NCBI RefSeq assembly: GCF_030408395.1
Contig: NZ_CP046980.1
Coordinates: 1,364,001-1,428,000, forward strand
Source of the DNA: Corynebacterium aquatimens
Lineage (GTDB): Bacteria; Actinomycetota; Actinomycetes; Mycobacteriales; Mycobacteriaceae
Direction of reading: 5' to 3'
DNA length: 64,000 nucleotides
Part shown: positions 33,378-42,472 of the stretch, piece by piece
Layout of the letters: the number at the start of each line of letters is the position of its first letter
Position numbering within the stretch: the stretch's first letter is position 1
The notes under the pieces: generated by a model
Seen by the model: the letters and a program-made list of their open reading frames with translations, nothing else
Told to the model about the DNA's origin: nothing
The model's database searches: none
Made by a program: the position numbers and the translations under genes

Positions 33378-34939
33378 TTTCTTCAGCCATCGTGATCGGC
33401 GCGGGTGTTGCTGGCCTGGCCACCGCCGCACTACTAGGCAAGGAAGGGTATTCGGTCACCGTTGTGGACCGGCTAGACACTGTCGGTGGCCGAGCGGGTG
33501 AACTGGTCGTTGACGGTTTTCGCTTCGATACCGGCCCGTCGTGGTACCTCATGCCCGGTGCTTTCGATCACTTCTTCGCTCTCCTTGGCAAACGCACCGA
33601 CGACGTTTTAGACCTGGTCCCGCTCAATCCCGGCTACCGTTTGTTCCCGGAAGACGAAGAACCGCTCGACGTGCCGTCGACACGCGAGGAAGCGATCGCT
33701 CTTTTTGAATCGATCGAGCCGGGCGCGGGTGCGCAACTGAGGGAGTACCTCAAAAGCGCAGAGGATACCTACGAGATCGCCGTGGAAAAGTTCCTCTACA
33801 CCACGTTCAGCTCGTACCTCCCGTTTTTCAGTGCGGACGTGCGGGCACGGTACCAGAAACTCGCTGAATTCTTGGTGCGGCCGTTAGACGCTTTCGTCGA
33901 TAAGCGATTTTGCGACGTGCGGTTGAAGCAAATGCTGACGTACCCCGCGGTGTTCCTTTCGTCTCACCCCTCGCGAACGCCGTCGATGTACCACTTGATG
34001 AGCCACACGGATCTTTCGCTCGGCGTGAAGTACCCGCAGGGCGGATTCGCCGCGGTCGTGGACGCGATTGCGCAGTGCGCGCGCGAGGAAGGAGCGACAC
34101 TACAGCTGGGCTGCGACGTTACCGCGATACGCACGGACCCACGCACACGCTTAGCGACGGGGGTTTCCGTGCGAACCGCCGACGGCGAGGTGGTAGACCT
34201 CGATGCTGACGTGGTGGTTTCCACGGCCGACTTGAAGTTCACGGAAACGCGCCTGCTGCCCCCGGATGCTCGCACCTACGATGAGAAATATTTCGCCTCG
34301 CGCGATCCGGGCATTGGAACGGTGCTGGTGATGCTTGGTGTGGAGGGAACGCTCCCGCAATTGGATCACCACAACCTGCTGTTCAGCCGCGACTGGGGTC
34401 CTGACTTCGACGCCGTCTTCGATGGGCCGATTGCGGCGCGACCGACGGGGGCCTCGCGCTCTGTGTACGTGTCTAAACCCTCCGCGACCGATCCTTCGAC
34501 GGCGCCTTGTGGCAACGAGAACCTCTTCATCCTTGTGCCAACGCCGGCCGCGATCGACTTAGGCCACGGCGATGCATACCGTGAGGCCGCCTCGCCAGCA
34601 GTGGATGCGATCGCGGACGCCGCAATTGAGCAGATCGCGCAGTGGTGCGACATCCCGGATCTTCCGCAGCGCATCGTAGTTCGGAAGACATTGGGGCCTG
34701 CTGATTTTGCTGGGCGCTACAACGCCTGGTCCGGGGGATCGATTGGGCCAGCCCATACCTTGAAGCAATCGGCGTTTTTCCGTGGGCGCAACCAATCCAA
34801 AAAACTATCGAACCTCTACTACGCGGGGGCAACCACTCTGCCCGGCGTGGGTGTGCCCATGTGTTTAATTTCCGCGGAGAACGTGGTGAAACGCCTCCGC
34901 GGCGACCGTTCACCCGGGCCACTAGCGGAGCCCATATAA
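33374..34939 (+). CDS. crtI: Phytoene desaturase
   Basis: FAD-dependent desaturase that turns colourless phytoene into lycopene or a similar coloured polyene. The 521-residue product opens with the dinucleotide-binding motif VIGAGVAGLATAALLGKEGYSVTVVD and GGRAGE, and ends with the CrtI signature YYAGATTLPGVGVPMCLISAENVVKRL. Starts at ATG 33374 inside the crtB stop. Membrane-associated. The operon appears to end here; a small exported protein gene follows 44 bp later with its own -10-like box. Confidence 0.92.
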   Translation: MISSAIVIGAGVAGLATAALLGKEGYSVTVVDRLDTVGGRAGELVVDGFRFDTGPSWYLMPGAFDHFFALLGKRTDDVLDLVPLNPGYRLFPEDEEPLDVPSTREEAIALFESIEPGAGAQLREYLKSAEDTYEIAVEKFLYTTFSSYLPFFSADVRARYQKLAEFLVRPLDAFVDKRFCDVRLKQMLTYPAVFLSSHPSRTPSMYHLMSHTDLSLGVKYPQGGFAAVVDAIAQCAREEGATLQLGCDVTAIRTDPRTRLATGVSVRTADGEVVDLDADVVVSTADLKFTETRLLPPDARTYDEKYFASRDPGIGTVLVMLGVEGTLPQLDHHNLLFSRDWGPDFDAVFDGPIAARPTGASRSVYVSKPSATDPSTAPCGNENLFILVPTPAAIDLGHGDAYREAASPAVDAIADAAIEQIAQWCDIPDLPQRIVVRKTLGPADFAGRYNAWSGGSIGPAHTLKQSAFFRGRNQSKKLSNLYYAGATTLPGVGVPMCLISAENVVKRLRGDRSPGPLAEPI

Positions 34940-34983
34940 GCGAACACTTTTTATAACAGAACGGAAACGGTACACTTCAGCGC

Positions 34984-35352
34984 ATGCGTACAAAGATCAT
35001 TGCCGTTGCCACCGCCGCCGCTGTCACCTTCAGCGCCGTTCCCGCAATCACCCCGGCCGCGCTGGCTGCGGAGCCAGCAAACCAAACCTCGTCCAGCGAA
35101 CAGGTCAAGAACGGCCTGGATAGGGCGTTCAGTAAAGAAGCATGGACGCCCAAAGAGGAAGGCGCCAAGGGTTTCTTCGAGTGGGCTTTTGAGCCGTACA
35201 AGCTGATCTTCAACCCCGACAACGATCGGGGCAGGGTTGAGCAAAGCGCCGAGGGTTCCTCGCGCAACGTGATCAATTACATTGTCATCGCCGCAATCAT
35301 CACTGTCGTTGGCCAGATCATCCAGCTGGCTATGGCTGCGTTCCGCGGTTAA
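34984..35352 (+). CDS. Small exported membrane-anchored protein
   Basis: A 122-residue protein. Signal peptide to about 28 (TPAALAAEP), a short hydrophilic region (about 30-92) with many Glu/Lys, and one C-terminal transmembrane helix (NVINYIVIAAIITVVGQIIQLAMAAF). No family recognised. ATG 34984 has TACACT (34971-34976) exactly seven bases upstream and no Shine-Dalgarno sequence, so a leaderless transcript is likely. It lies upstream of the amino-acid ABC operon, 71 bp from its first gene. Confidence 0.7.
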   Translation: MRTKIIAVATAAAVTFSAVPAITPAALAAEPANQTSSSEQVKNGLDRAFSKEAWTPKEEGAKGFFEWAFEPYKLIFNPDNDRGRVEQSAEGSSRNVINYIVIAAIITVVGQIIQLAMAAFRG

Positions 35353-35423
35353 TGCGACGTAGGCCACGGCCGCGAGTCGCGCTAATTTAAAATTTTCACG
35401 CGGGAGCATTGTATGCTTTGTCC

Positions 35424-36362
35424 ATGCACAAACCTTTCGCAGCGACCAGAAAGGTAAAGGCACAGCTCCTCGCGCCGATGACGGCAGTGATTTCTGCCGT
35501 CGTCTCAGCAGCGATGCTTTCTGGTTGCGTTACTAACGTCGAGGGTGGCACTCCCGACGGCTGGGAGCCAGTCACCCCAGAAGCCGTCCCGGAAATCGCC
35601 GCCATGGTGCCCGAAGATATTCGGGCCAGCGGAAAACTCAGCATCGGCACCAACCCGCCGTTTGCACCTTTTGAGTTCAAAGACTCCCAGGGGCACATCA
35701 TCGGCATGGAGATGGATTTGGGTCGCGCCGTGGCATCCGTCATGGGCTTGGAGTTTTCCCCGCAAGACATGGACTTTTCCCTGATCTTGCCCGCCGTTCA
35801 AGCCGGCACCCTGGATGCGGGTATCTCTGGCTTTACAGATACGGAAGAACGCCGCCAGAACTTTGACTTTGTCAACTACCTCTACGCCGGCGTGCAATGG
35901 GCGCAACAGCCCGGCAACAACGTGGACCCCGATAACGCGTGCGGCTTGACCGTCGCGGTGCAGAAAACCACGTACTCCGAAACAGATGACGTGCGGCCGA
36001 AGAATGAAGAGTGCATCGCCGCCGGCAAAGAACCCATCACGATCTTGTCCTACGACACGTCCGACAACGCCGCGCTGGCTGCACTCGTTGGCCGCGCGGA
36101 TGCGGTGAGCGCTGACTCCCCCGTCGCGGCATGGGCCGTAGAGAAATCCGATGGACAGCTTGAGCTGATCGGCGACATGTTTGATTCCGCTCCGTTTGGT
36201 TTCGCCGTGCCGAAGGACTCCACGCTCGGCCCCGCGATGGCAGCGGCCATGCAGCACCTCATCGAGACAGGAAAGTACGCCGAAATTCTGGCGCAGTGGA
36301 ACGTGAAAACCGGCCTGGTTGACCAAGGCCTGATTAATGAAGAACCCGTGGGAGGAAAGTAG
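35424..36362 (+). CDS. Amino-acid ABC transporter, substrate-binding lipoprotein
   Basis: A 312-residue solute-binding protein of the polar amino-acid family (SBP_bac_3). Lipobox LSGC near residue 34 gives a membrane lipoprotein. After it, SIGTNPPFAPFEFKDSQGHIIGMEMDLGRAV is the typical opening of the periplasmic-binding fold. The ligand cannot be fixed; glutamine, glutamate or a basic residue are possible. ATG 35424 has TATGCT (35411-35416) seven bases upstream, matching other leaderless starts. The gene is followed after 3 bp by the permease and then the ATPase, one importer operon. Confidence 0.9.
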   Translation: MHKPFAATRKVKAQLLAPMTAVISAVVSAAMLSGCVTNVEGGTPDGWEPVTPEAVPEIAAMVPEDIRASGKLSIGTNPPFAPFEFKDSQGHIIGMEMDLGRAVASVMGLEFSPQDMDFSLILPAVQAGTLDAGISGFTDTEERRQNFDFVNYLYAGVQWAQQPGNNVDPDNACGLTVAVQKTTYSETDDVRPKNEECIAAGKEPITILSYDTSDNAALAALVGRADAVSADSPVAAWAVEKSDGQLELIGDMFDSAPFGFAVPKDSTLGPAMAAAMQHLIETGKYAEILAQWNVKTGLVDQGLINEEPVGGK

Positions 36363-36365
36363 ATC

Positions 36366-37343
36366 ATGGGGAGTAAGAAAATCTCGACCGGGAGCACCAC
36401 CCAGAAGTCGACTCCGCCCGAGCGCATTGAGGCCAAGCCCCTGCGCCACCCCGGCCGCTGGATCCTAGCCGCGGTCCTGCTCGCGCTTTTCGCATGGTTC
36501 ATCGTGGATGCAGCCGGCCGCGAAGCCTACGGTTGGGGTACCTACCGCCAATACCTGTTTGACACCCGCATCATCACGGCAGCGGGCCACACGCTCGCGC
36601 TGACGCTGCTCGCGATGGTTATCGGTGTGGTTCTGGGCGTCATCCTCGCGGTTATGCGGATGAGCCCGAACCCCGTGTTCAAGGCGATCGCCTGGGTCTA
36701 CCTGTGGATCTTCCGCGGCACCCCGGTGTACGTCCAGTTAGTGTTCTGGGGCCTGATCGGCGCGATCTACCAGTCCATCAACCTTGGATTCACAGAAATT
36801 TCGCTCGAAGCCGTCACGTCCTCTGCATTCGCACTGGCCGTTATCGGCCTAGGCCTCAACGAGGCCGGCTACATGGCGGAAATCGTCCGCTCCGGCATCA
36901 ACTCCGTTCCGGAAGGACAGATCGAGGCCTCCAAGGCACTCGGCATGGGCTGGGGGCTCACCATGCGCCGCACCGTGCTTCCGCAGGCCATGCGCATCAT
37001 CATCCCGCCCACCGGTAACGAATTCATCTCCCTTTTGAAGACCTCCTCCCTGGTCGTCGCCGTTCCGTACTCACTCGAGCTCTACGGCCGCTCCATGGAC
37101 ATCGCCGCAGCACTCTTCGAGCCAGTCCCAATGCTGCTTGTCGCCGCCACCTGGTACCTGATTGTCACCTCCCTGCTCATGGTCGGCCAGTACTACTTGG
37201 AGCGCTACTTCGACCGCGGCGTCACCCGCGAACTCACCGCCCGCCAGCTCGCCGCGCTCACAGACGCCGAAGGCGACATCCCTCACAACGTCACCGTCAT
37301 CGAGGACCCGCGTGCTCCCCGCGGTCCAAGGAAAGGACGCTAA
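36366..37343 (+). CDS. Amino-acid ABC transporter, permease
   Basis: A 325-residue inner-membrane permease of the HisMQ/GlnP type. Five or so helices are visible, with an N-terminal soluble extension of about 30 residues. The EAA loop that docks the ATPase is clear: EASKALGMGWGLTMRRTVLPQAMR. RGTPVYVQL marks the amino-acid permease subgroup. A single permease gene suggests a homodimer. Sits between binding protein and ATPase with 3-bp gaps. Confidence 0.92.
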   Translation: MGSKKISTGSTTQKSTPPERIEAKPLRHPGRWILAAVLLALFAWFIVDAAGREAYGWGTYRQYLFDTRIITAAGHTLALTLLAMVIGVVLGVILAVMRMSPNPVFKAIAWVYLWIFRGTPVYVQLVFWGLIGAIYQSINLGFTEISLEAVTSSAFALAVIGLGLNEAGYMAEIVRSGINSVPEGQIEASKALGMGWGLTMRRTVLPQAMRIIIPPTGNEFISLLKTSSLVVAVPYSLELYGRSMDIAAALFEPVPMLLVAATWYLIVTSLLMVGQYYLERYFDRGVTRELTARQLAALTDAEGDIPHNVTVIEDPRAPRGPRKGR

Positions 37344-37346
37344 ACC

Positions 37347-38132
37347 ATGACCACTCCTAGCGATTCCGCACACCGCCCCATGATTCTGGCCGATAACGTC
37401 TGGAAGTCTTTCGGATCTCTCGACGTTCTCAAGGGCATCGACCTTGAGGTCGCCCGCGGTGAAGTCACCTGCCTCATCGGCCCATCCGGTTCCGGTAAGT
37501 CCACGTTCCTGCGCTGCGTGAACCACCTTGAGCGCATCACCGCTGGCCGCCTCTACGTCGACGGCGAGCTCATCGGCTACCGCGAAAAAGACGGCGTCCT
37601 CCACGAAATCTCAGAGAAAGACGCAGCCAAGCAACGCCAGGACATCGGCATGGTCTTCCAGTCCTTCAACCTCTTCGGCCACCGCACCGCGCTGGAAAAC
37701 GTCATCGAAGCCCCCATCAGGGTCAAAGGCATCAAGCCGGACGTAGCCAAAGAACGCGCCATGGAACTCCTTGACCAAGTCGGTCTCGCCCACAAGGCGG
37801 AGGCCTACCCGGTGCAGCTTTCCGGTGGCCAGCAGCAGCGCGTCGCCATCGCGCGTGCTGTCGCAATGGATCCAAAGCTCATGCTTTTCGACGAACCAAC
37901 CTCCGCCCTTGACCCCGAACTAGTCGGTGAGGTACTCCGCGTCATGCGCGATCTCGCCGACCAAGGCATGACCATGCTCGTTGTCACCCACGAAATGGCT
38001 TTCGCCCGCGAAGTCGCCGACAAAGTCGCATTCATGTCCGACGGCGCGATCGTGGAGTACGGCACCCCCGACGAAGTCTTAGGTAACCCGCAAGAGCAGC
38101 GAACCAAGGACTTCCTGAGCTCGATCTTCTAA
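37347..38132 (+). CDS. Amino-acid ABC transporter, ATP-binding protein
   Basis: A 261-residue ATPase of the GlnQ type. Walker [10 protein letters not shown] (about 49), Q-loop [11 protein letters not shown], signature [14 protein letters not shown], Walker [15 protein letters not shown], and the H-loop VVTHEM are all present. An insertion ([22 protein letters not shown]) before the Q-loop is common in this subgroup. Last gene of the operon; 216-bp tandem repeats begin about 50 bp beyond its stop. Confidence 0.93.
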   Translation: MTTPSDSAHRPMILADNVWKSFGSLDVLKGIDLEVARGEVTCLIGPSGSGKSTFLRCVNHLERITAGRLYVDGELIGYREKDGVLHEISEKDAAKQRQDIGMVFQSFNLFGHRTALENVIEAPIRVKGIKPDVAKERAMELLDQVGLAHKAEAYPVQLSGGQQQRVAIARAVAMDPKLMLFDEPTSALDPELVGEVLRVMRDLADQGMTMLVVTHEMAFAREVADKVAFMSDGAIVEYGTPDEVLGNPQEQRTKDFLSSIF

Positions 38133-38179
38133 GCCACCCAGCCACCCGGCGACCAGGCCACTCGGCCTCCAGGCCGCCC

Positions 38180-39000
38180 TGCCCGCGGGGCGGGTTTTGA
38201 CCCCCCGCTCCCGGCACCGCATCGCCCCGAGCAAAGTTGGCCGGGAAGCTCCAAAACTGCCGAAAAAACGCAATTTTCGGCCTTCAGGGGCAACTTTACT
38301 TCCAGGCAGTATACTTCGATGACCCGTGCCCAATCCGGGACCCGTTACCGATCCTGGTCGCGCTCAACCCTCACCGGCGGCATTCCCCTAACACCCCGCG
38401 GGGCAGGCTTTGACCCCCTCCCGCTCCCGGCACCGCATCGCCCCGAGCAAAGTTGGCCGGGAAGCTCCAAAACTGCCGAAAAAACCCAATTTTCGGCCTT
38501 CAGGGACAACTTTACTTCCAGGCAGTATACTTCGATGACCCGTGCCCAATCCGGGACCCGTTACCGATCCTGGTCGCGCTCAACCCTCACCGGCGGCATT
38601 CCCCTAACACCCCGCGGGGCAGGCTTTGACCCCCTCCCGCTCCCGGCACCGCATCGCCCCGAGCAAAGTTGGCCGGGAAGCTCCAAAACTGCCGAAAAAA
38701 CGCAATTTTCGGCCTTCAGGGGCAACTTTACTTCCAGGCAGTATACTTCGATGACCCGTGCCCAAGCCGGGACCCGTTACCGATCCTGGTCGCGCTCAAC
38801 CCTCACCGGCGGCATTCCCCTAACACCCCGCGGGGCAGGTTTTGACCCCCCGCTCCCGGCACCGCATCGCCCCGAGCAAAGTTGGCCGGGAAGCTCCAAA
38901 ACTGCCGAAAAAACGCAATTTTCGGCCTTCAGGGGCAACTTTACTTCCAGGCAGTATACTTCGATGACCCGTGCCCAAGCCGGGACGCGTTCAACCTTCA
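38180..39000. repeat. 216-bp tandem repeats, about 3.8 copies
   Basis: Repeating units start at anchor GCAGTATACTTCGATGA at 38306, 38522, 38738 and 38951 (periods 216, 216, 213). Each unit contains GCAATTTTCGGCCTTCAGGGGC or a near variant, TTCCAGGCAGTATAC, ACCCCGCGGGGCAGG and CCGAGCAAAGTTGGCCGG segments. Periods divisible by 3 keep an open frame (38319-39032) of 72-residue repeats, which I do not regard as a gene. The anchor's 14-bp core also forms an inverted repeat at 50071-50158. Confidence 0.9.
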
Positions 39001-39093
39001 CCGAGGGGCTCTACCGGCGCGTTCAATGTTAGAGGGCTAGAGTTCGGGGGCTAGATGTTTGGGGCTGCGTGCGGGGATACGCGCTCTGAAGGT

Positions 39094-39579
39094 TTAAGCG
39101 TCTTCGGCGAAGCGCTGTTTCATTGCGCTGAGCACCGAATCGGGCACGAGACCCTGGACGTCACCGCCGTACTTCACCACTTCTTTAAGCAGTGAGGACG
39201 ATACGTAGCCGTACTTCTCATCGGTCATGAGGAAGAACGTGTCCACCCCGGACAGGCGGCGGTTCATCTGCGCCATCGGCAGCTCATAGTCGTAGTCCAG
39301 GGAGGAGCGCAGGCCCTTCACCAGTGCCGTGATGTTGTGCTCCGTGGTGTAGTCAACCAGCAACCCGTTCCACGTGTCCACGGTCAGGTTCTCTATATCG
39401 CCGGTGCATTCGCGGATCAGGTCCATGCGTTCTGCCACAGTGAACAAGCCGGTTCGCTTGTTTGGGTTGCCGGTCACTAGAACAACCACCTCATCGAAGT
39501 TGCGCGCAGCGCGCTTGAAAATATCCAGGTGACCGTTGGTGATCGGGTCAAACGATCCAGGGCACACTGCCTTAGTCAT
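39094..39579 (-). CDS. coaD: Phosphopantetheine adenylyltransferase
   Basis: Transfers AMP from ATP to 4'-phosphopantetheine, the penultimate CoA step. The 161-residue protein begins MTKAVCPGSFDPITNGHLDI with the nucleotidyltransferase T/HxGH-type motif NGHLD at about 15-19; the hexamer-forming EYELPMAQMNR-like segment (YDYELPMAQMNR) and YGYVSSSLLKEV follow. Its start lies 8 bp inside the rsmD stop, so the two are coupled, the usual arrangement in actinobacteria. Confidence 0.95.
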   Translation of the reverse strand: MTKAVCPGSFDPITNGHLDIFKRAARNFDEVVVLVTGNPNKRTGLFTVAERMDLIRECTGDIENLTVDTWNGLLVDYTTEHNITALVKGLRSSLDYDYELPMAQMNRRLSGVDTFFLMTDEKYGYVSSSLLKEVVKYGGDVQGLVPDSVLSAMKQRFAEDA

Positions 39580-40279
39580 GTGGGTTCTCCCCTTCTAGGG
39601 TTTGTTGTTCAGTGTTGGATTTGGTGTTGGATTTGGTGTCGGATTTGGTGTCGGATTTGGTGTTGGGTTCAGTGTTGGATTTGGTGTCGGATTCAGAGGC
39701 GTGCGCGGTGTTTTCATCTGCGCTGTAGGTCGCCATGTCCATTCGTGCGATGCCGTAGGTGCGTTTTTTGAGCTTCTGTCCGGTCGGTGTGAATTGAGGG
39801 GGCCAGGCTGTTTCTGGGCTTTCGCGGTGGCGCTCCACAACCACAGCTGCTCCGTCGACAAGCGTGGGAATGAGTGCGTTGAGCATCTCCACGACTGACT
39901 CGTCCGCGAGCTCATACGGTGGGTCTGCAAGCACCATCGTGAAGTACTCGCGCGGGGCACGGGCCAGGTAGAGCGACGCCTTGGTGTGCTCAATCTGCAC
40001 GTTGGGGTGGCCGACAACCTGCGCGTTGTGGGTGATGATCTCAATGGCCTTGGGGTCGTTTTCCACTAAGACGACTTCCTCGGCGCCGCGCGAAGCGGCC
40101 TCGAGGCCCAAGGCGCCGGAACCGGCGAACAGATCAAGCACGCGTTGACCTGCAAACCCAAACCGAACTTGCAGTGAGGAAAACAGGCCTTCACGAGCAC
40201 GGTCTGAAGTTGGGCGGGTGCCTTCTGGCGGCACTTTGATCTTGCGGCCGCGTGCCTCTCCCGAAATGATCCGGTTCAT
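39572..40279 (-). CDS. rsmD: 16S rRNA (guanine-966-N2)-methyltransferase
   Basis: SAM-dependent methyltransferase acting on G966 in the 30S subunit. The core (about residues 1-185) has GEARGRKI, RVLDLFAGSGALGLEA and the catalytic LADPPYE. It is followed by a roughly 50-residue hydrophilic tail made of SDTKSNTE-type repeats (coded by 12-bp repeats at 39605-39695) that the family does not normally have. Start ATG 40279 has TAAAGT (40288-40293) eight bases upstream. It overlaps coaD by 8 bp. Confidence 0.92.
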   Translation of the reverse strand: MNRIISGEARGRKIKVPPEGTRPTSDRAREGLFSSLQVRFGFAGQRVLDLFAGSGALGLEAASRGAEEVVLVENDPKAIEIITHNAQVVGHPNVQIEHTKASLYLARAPREYFTMVLADPPYELADESVVEMLNALIPTLVDGAAVVVERHRESPETAWPPQFTPTGQKLKKRTYGIARMDMATYSADENTAHASESDTKSNTEPNTKSDTKSDTKSNTKSNTEQQTLEGENPHD

Positions 40280-40306
40280 GGGGATCTACTTTAGCCCGCG
40301 TGACGC

Positions 40307-42457
40307 CTAGGTTTTATTGAGGTATTCAAAATCCTCATACGTTAAGTAGGAGATCACGGCGCGGGCGCGCTCCGGGTCGCGCGCGACGATGGCTTCCGCG
40401 TCGTGGTAGGCGCGTGTAATCAACTCCACATCATCGGAGACATTCAAAAGCTTCAATTGGCTCGTGTGGCCGGATTGACTTGTGCCTAAGACGTTGCCCT
40501 CCCTGCGCAGCCGCAAGTCCAATTCAGCTAGCGCAAACCCGTCAGTGGTTTTCTCCACCTCGTAAATGCGGTTGAACGTGGGCGTGTTCCGCTCTGCCAT
40601 CGTGTGGAAGAAACACATGGACTGGTTACCGCCACGGCCGATTCGACCGCGCAGCTGGTGCAATTGGGACAAGCCAAAGTGTTCAGATTCCCGCACCATC
40701 ATGACCGTAGCGTTAGGTACATCCACGCCGACTTCAATGACCGTGGTGGAAACGAGAACGTCAATCAGCCCGTCCGCGAACGCCGTCATGACCGCGTCCT
40801 TGTCTTCGCTGTTCATGCGGCCGTGGAGGATCTCTACGGCGAGGTCGGGGAAGATTTCTTCCGCGAGCTTCGCCCCAACGGCCATGACTCCCCCGTCGCC
40901 TTCGATGCGGGGGCAGACAACGTACGCCTGATGGCCTTTAGCCACCTCATCGCGGATCACCTGCCAGGCACGCTCCACCCAGTTTTCAAAGAAGTCAGGC
41001 ACAATATGGCTCTTGATCGGCTTTCGGCCACCGGGAAGTTCCTTCAAGGTGGAGACTTCAAGGTCACCGAACACGGTGATGGCTACCGTGCGTGGGATCG
41101 GCGTTGCCGTCATGACCAAAAGGTGCGGGGTGGAATAGTTCCCCTTCTGGCGCAAACGCTCGCGTTGCTCAACGCCGAAACGGTGCTGCTCATCCACAAC
41201 CATGAGACCCAAGTTGAAGAACTCCACACTGTCTTGAATCAGAGCATGTGTGCCGACGACAATCTGGGCGTCATTGGTCATGATGTCCAGCAACGCTTTT
41301 TGCTTCTGCGCTGCGGGTAGTGAACCGGTCAGTGCTACAACGTTGATGTTGATGCCGGCACGGTCCAAAATGTCTTGGAGTGAACGGGCGTGCTGCTGCA
41401 CCAGCACTTCTGTCGGTGCCAGAAGCGCAGCCTGCGCCCCGCCGTCGATAGCTTGAAGCATCGCGATGAGCGCCACGATGGTTTTACCTGAACCCACCTC
41501 GCCTTGGAGGAGCCGGCTCATCGGGTGATCTTTTGCTAAGTCGCGCTCAATATCGTCCAACACGGCTTGTTGACCTTGAGTCAACGGGAACGGTAAAGCG
41601 TTCAGCAGTGCTTCCCGGTAGCCGTCGTGCGTGGCCGGATACTGTTCCGCGACTTGGGTGAGCGCCTCCGCTCGTCGTAAAGCCATGAAAAGCGCCATCG
41701 ACAGCGCCTCGTTGTACTTCAACCTGTCAATTGCTGGCTGGGGACCTTCCGTACTCGGCTGGTGAACTTCACGCACTGCGCGGTCAAAGCTAATGAACCC
41801 CTCGGGTGTCTCACCAAACGGCTCCAGCAAGCGCGGAAGCGTGTTCAGCACGGTGTCCACCGCCCCGTACACCATCCATGAAGACGCCTTGCTTGTCCCG
41901 CGGTAAACTGCCAACCACTCTTTGCCAGCCAGGATTTCCTCGGGCTCGCCAAAATGGCTGAGCTGACGCAACGATCCCGTCGCGTTCTTGGAACTACCCT
42001 TGGACTTCGTGCCTTTTCCTGTCGCGGGTTTCTCGGTGATACCCGCGGAATCCAAGATGACAAAGCTGGGGTGGGTCAGGCTTGGGCGTTTATTGAATTC
42101 TTTAATCTTGCCGGTGAACATAGCGCGTACACCGGGTTTGAGTACGTGCTCTGCGTACTTCGAATTGAAAAACGTGAGTGGGTACGTGGTGTGGCCGTCG
42201 GTCACGTCGACTTTGAGCATCCTCTTGCCGGTGGACGTGTACTGCACGTTGCTTGTCCGCACGGTTCCGATGACGCTGAGCTCATCGCCGTCTTCTAAGT
42301 TCTCAATATCATTGGCGGAGCCATAGTGGAGATACCTCCGCGGGAAATGCTCCAGGAGTTCTTCCGCAGTGGTGATTTTTAAGTGGCGCGCAATAGCCGC
42401 TGCCTGCTTGACCGGGATCAGCAGGTTCAGCGGTGTTGGATAGCTCAGGCCAAGCAT
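40307..42457 (-). CDS. recG: ATP-dependent DNA helicase RecG
   Basis: Junction-specific helicase that reverses stalled replication forks. The 716-residue protein has an N-terminal wedge OB domain (VIGTVRTSNVQYTSTGKRML) and SF2 helicase motifs: GEVGSGKTIVAL (Walker A), DEQHRFG (motif II), TATPIPRT (III), and the TRG region with VGVDVPNATVMMVRESEHFGLSQLHQLRGRIGRG. A GGAG site precedes ATG 42457. The internal PATGKGTKSKGSSKNATGS stretch is a low-complexity linker. Located downstream of the DhaL-like gene with a 15-bp gap. Confidence 0.96.
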   Translation of the reverse strand: MLGLSYPTPLNLLIPVKQAAAIARHLKITTAEELLEHFPRRYLHYGSANDIENLEDGDELSVIGTVRTSNVQYTSTGKRMLKVDVTDGHTTYPLTFFNSKYAEHVLKPGVRAMFTGKIKEFNKRPSLTHPSFVILDSAGITEKPATGKGTKSKGSSKNATGSLRQLSHFGEPEEILAGKEWLAVYRGTSKASSWMVYGAVDTVLNTLPRLLEPFGETPEGFISFDRAVREVHQPSTEGPQPAIDRLKYNEALSMALFMALRRAEALTQVAEQYPATHDGYREALLNALPFPLTQGQQAVLDDIERDLAKDHPMSRLLQGEVGSGKTIVALIAMLQAIDGGAQAALLAPTEVLVQQHARSLQDILDRAGININVVALTGSLPAAQKQKALLDIMTNDAQIVVGTHALIQDSVEFFNLGLMVVDEQHRFGVEQRERLRQKGNYSTPHLLVMTATPIPRTVAITVFGDLEVSTLKELPGGRKPIKSHIVPDFFENWVERAWQVIRDEVAKGHQAYVVCPRIEGDGGVMAVGAKLAEEIFPDLAVEILHGRMNSEDKDAVMTAFADGLIDVLVSTTVIEVGVDVPNATVMMVRESEHFGLSQLHQLRGRIGRGGNQSMCFFHTMAERNTPTFNRIYEVEKTTDGFALAELDLRLRREGNVLGTSQSGHTSQLKLLNVSDDVELITRAYHDAEAIVARDPERARAVISYLTYEDFEYLNKT

Positions 42458-42472
42458 TAAGCGCTCCGGGAT

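Noticed and set aside
38319..39032. A 237-residue frame of three 72-residue repeats.
   Set aside because: Created by a tandem DNA repeat whose period is a multiple of 3; Arg/Pro/Ser-rich, no ribosome site, no family, and its ATG lies in the shared GTATACTTCGATGA motif found at a non-coding locus.
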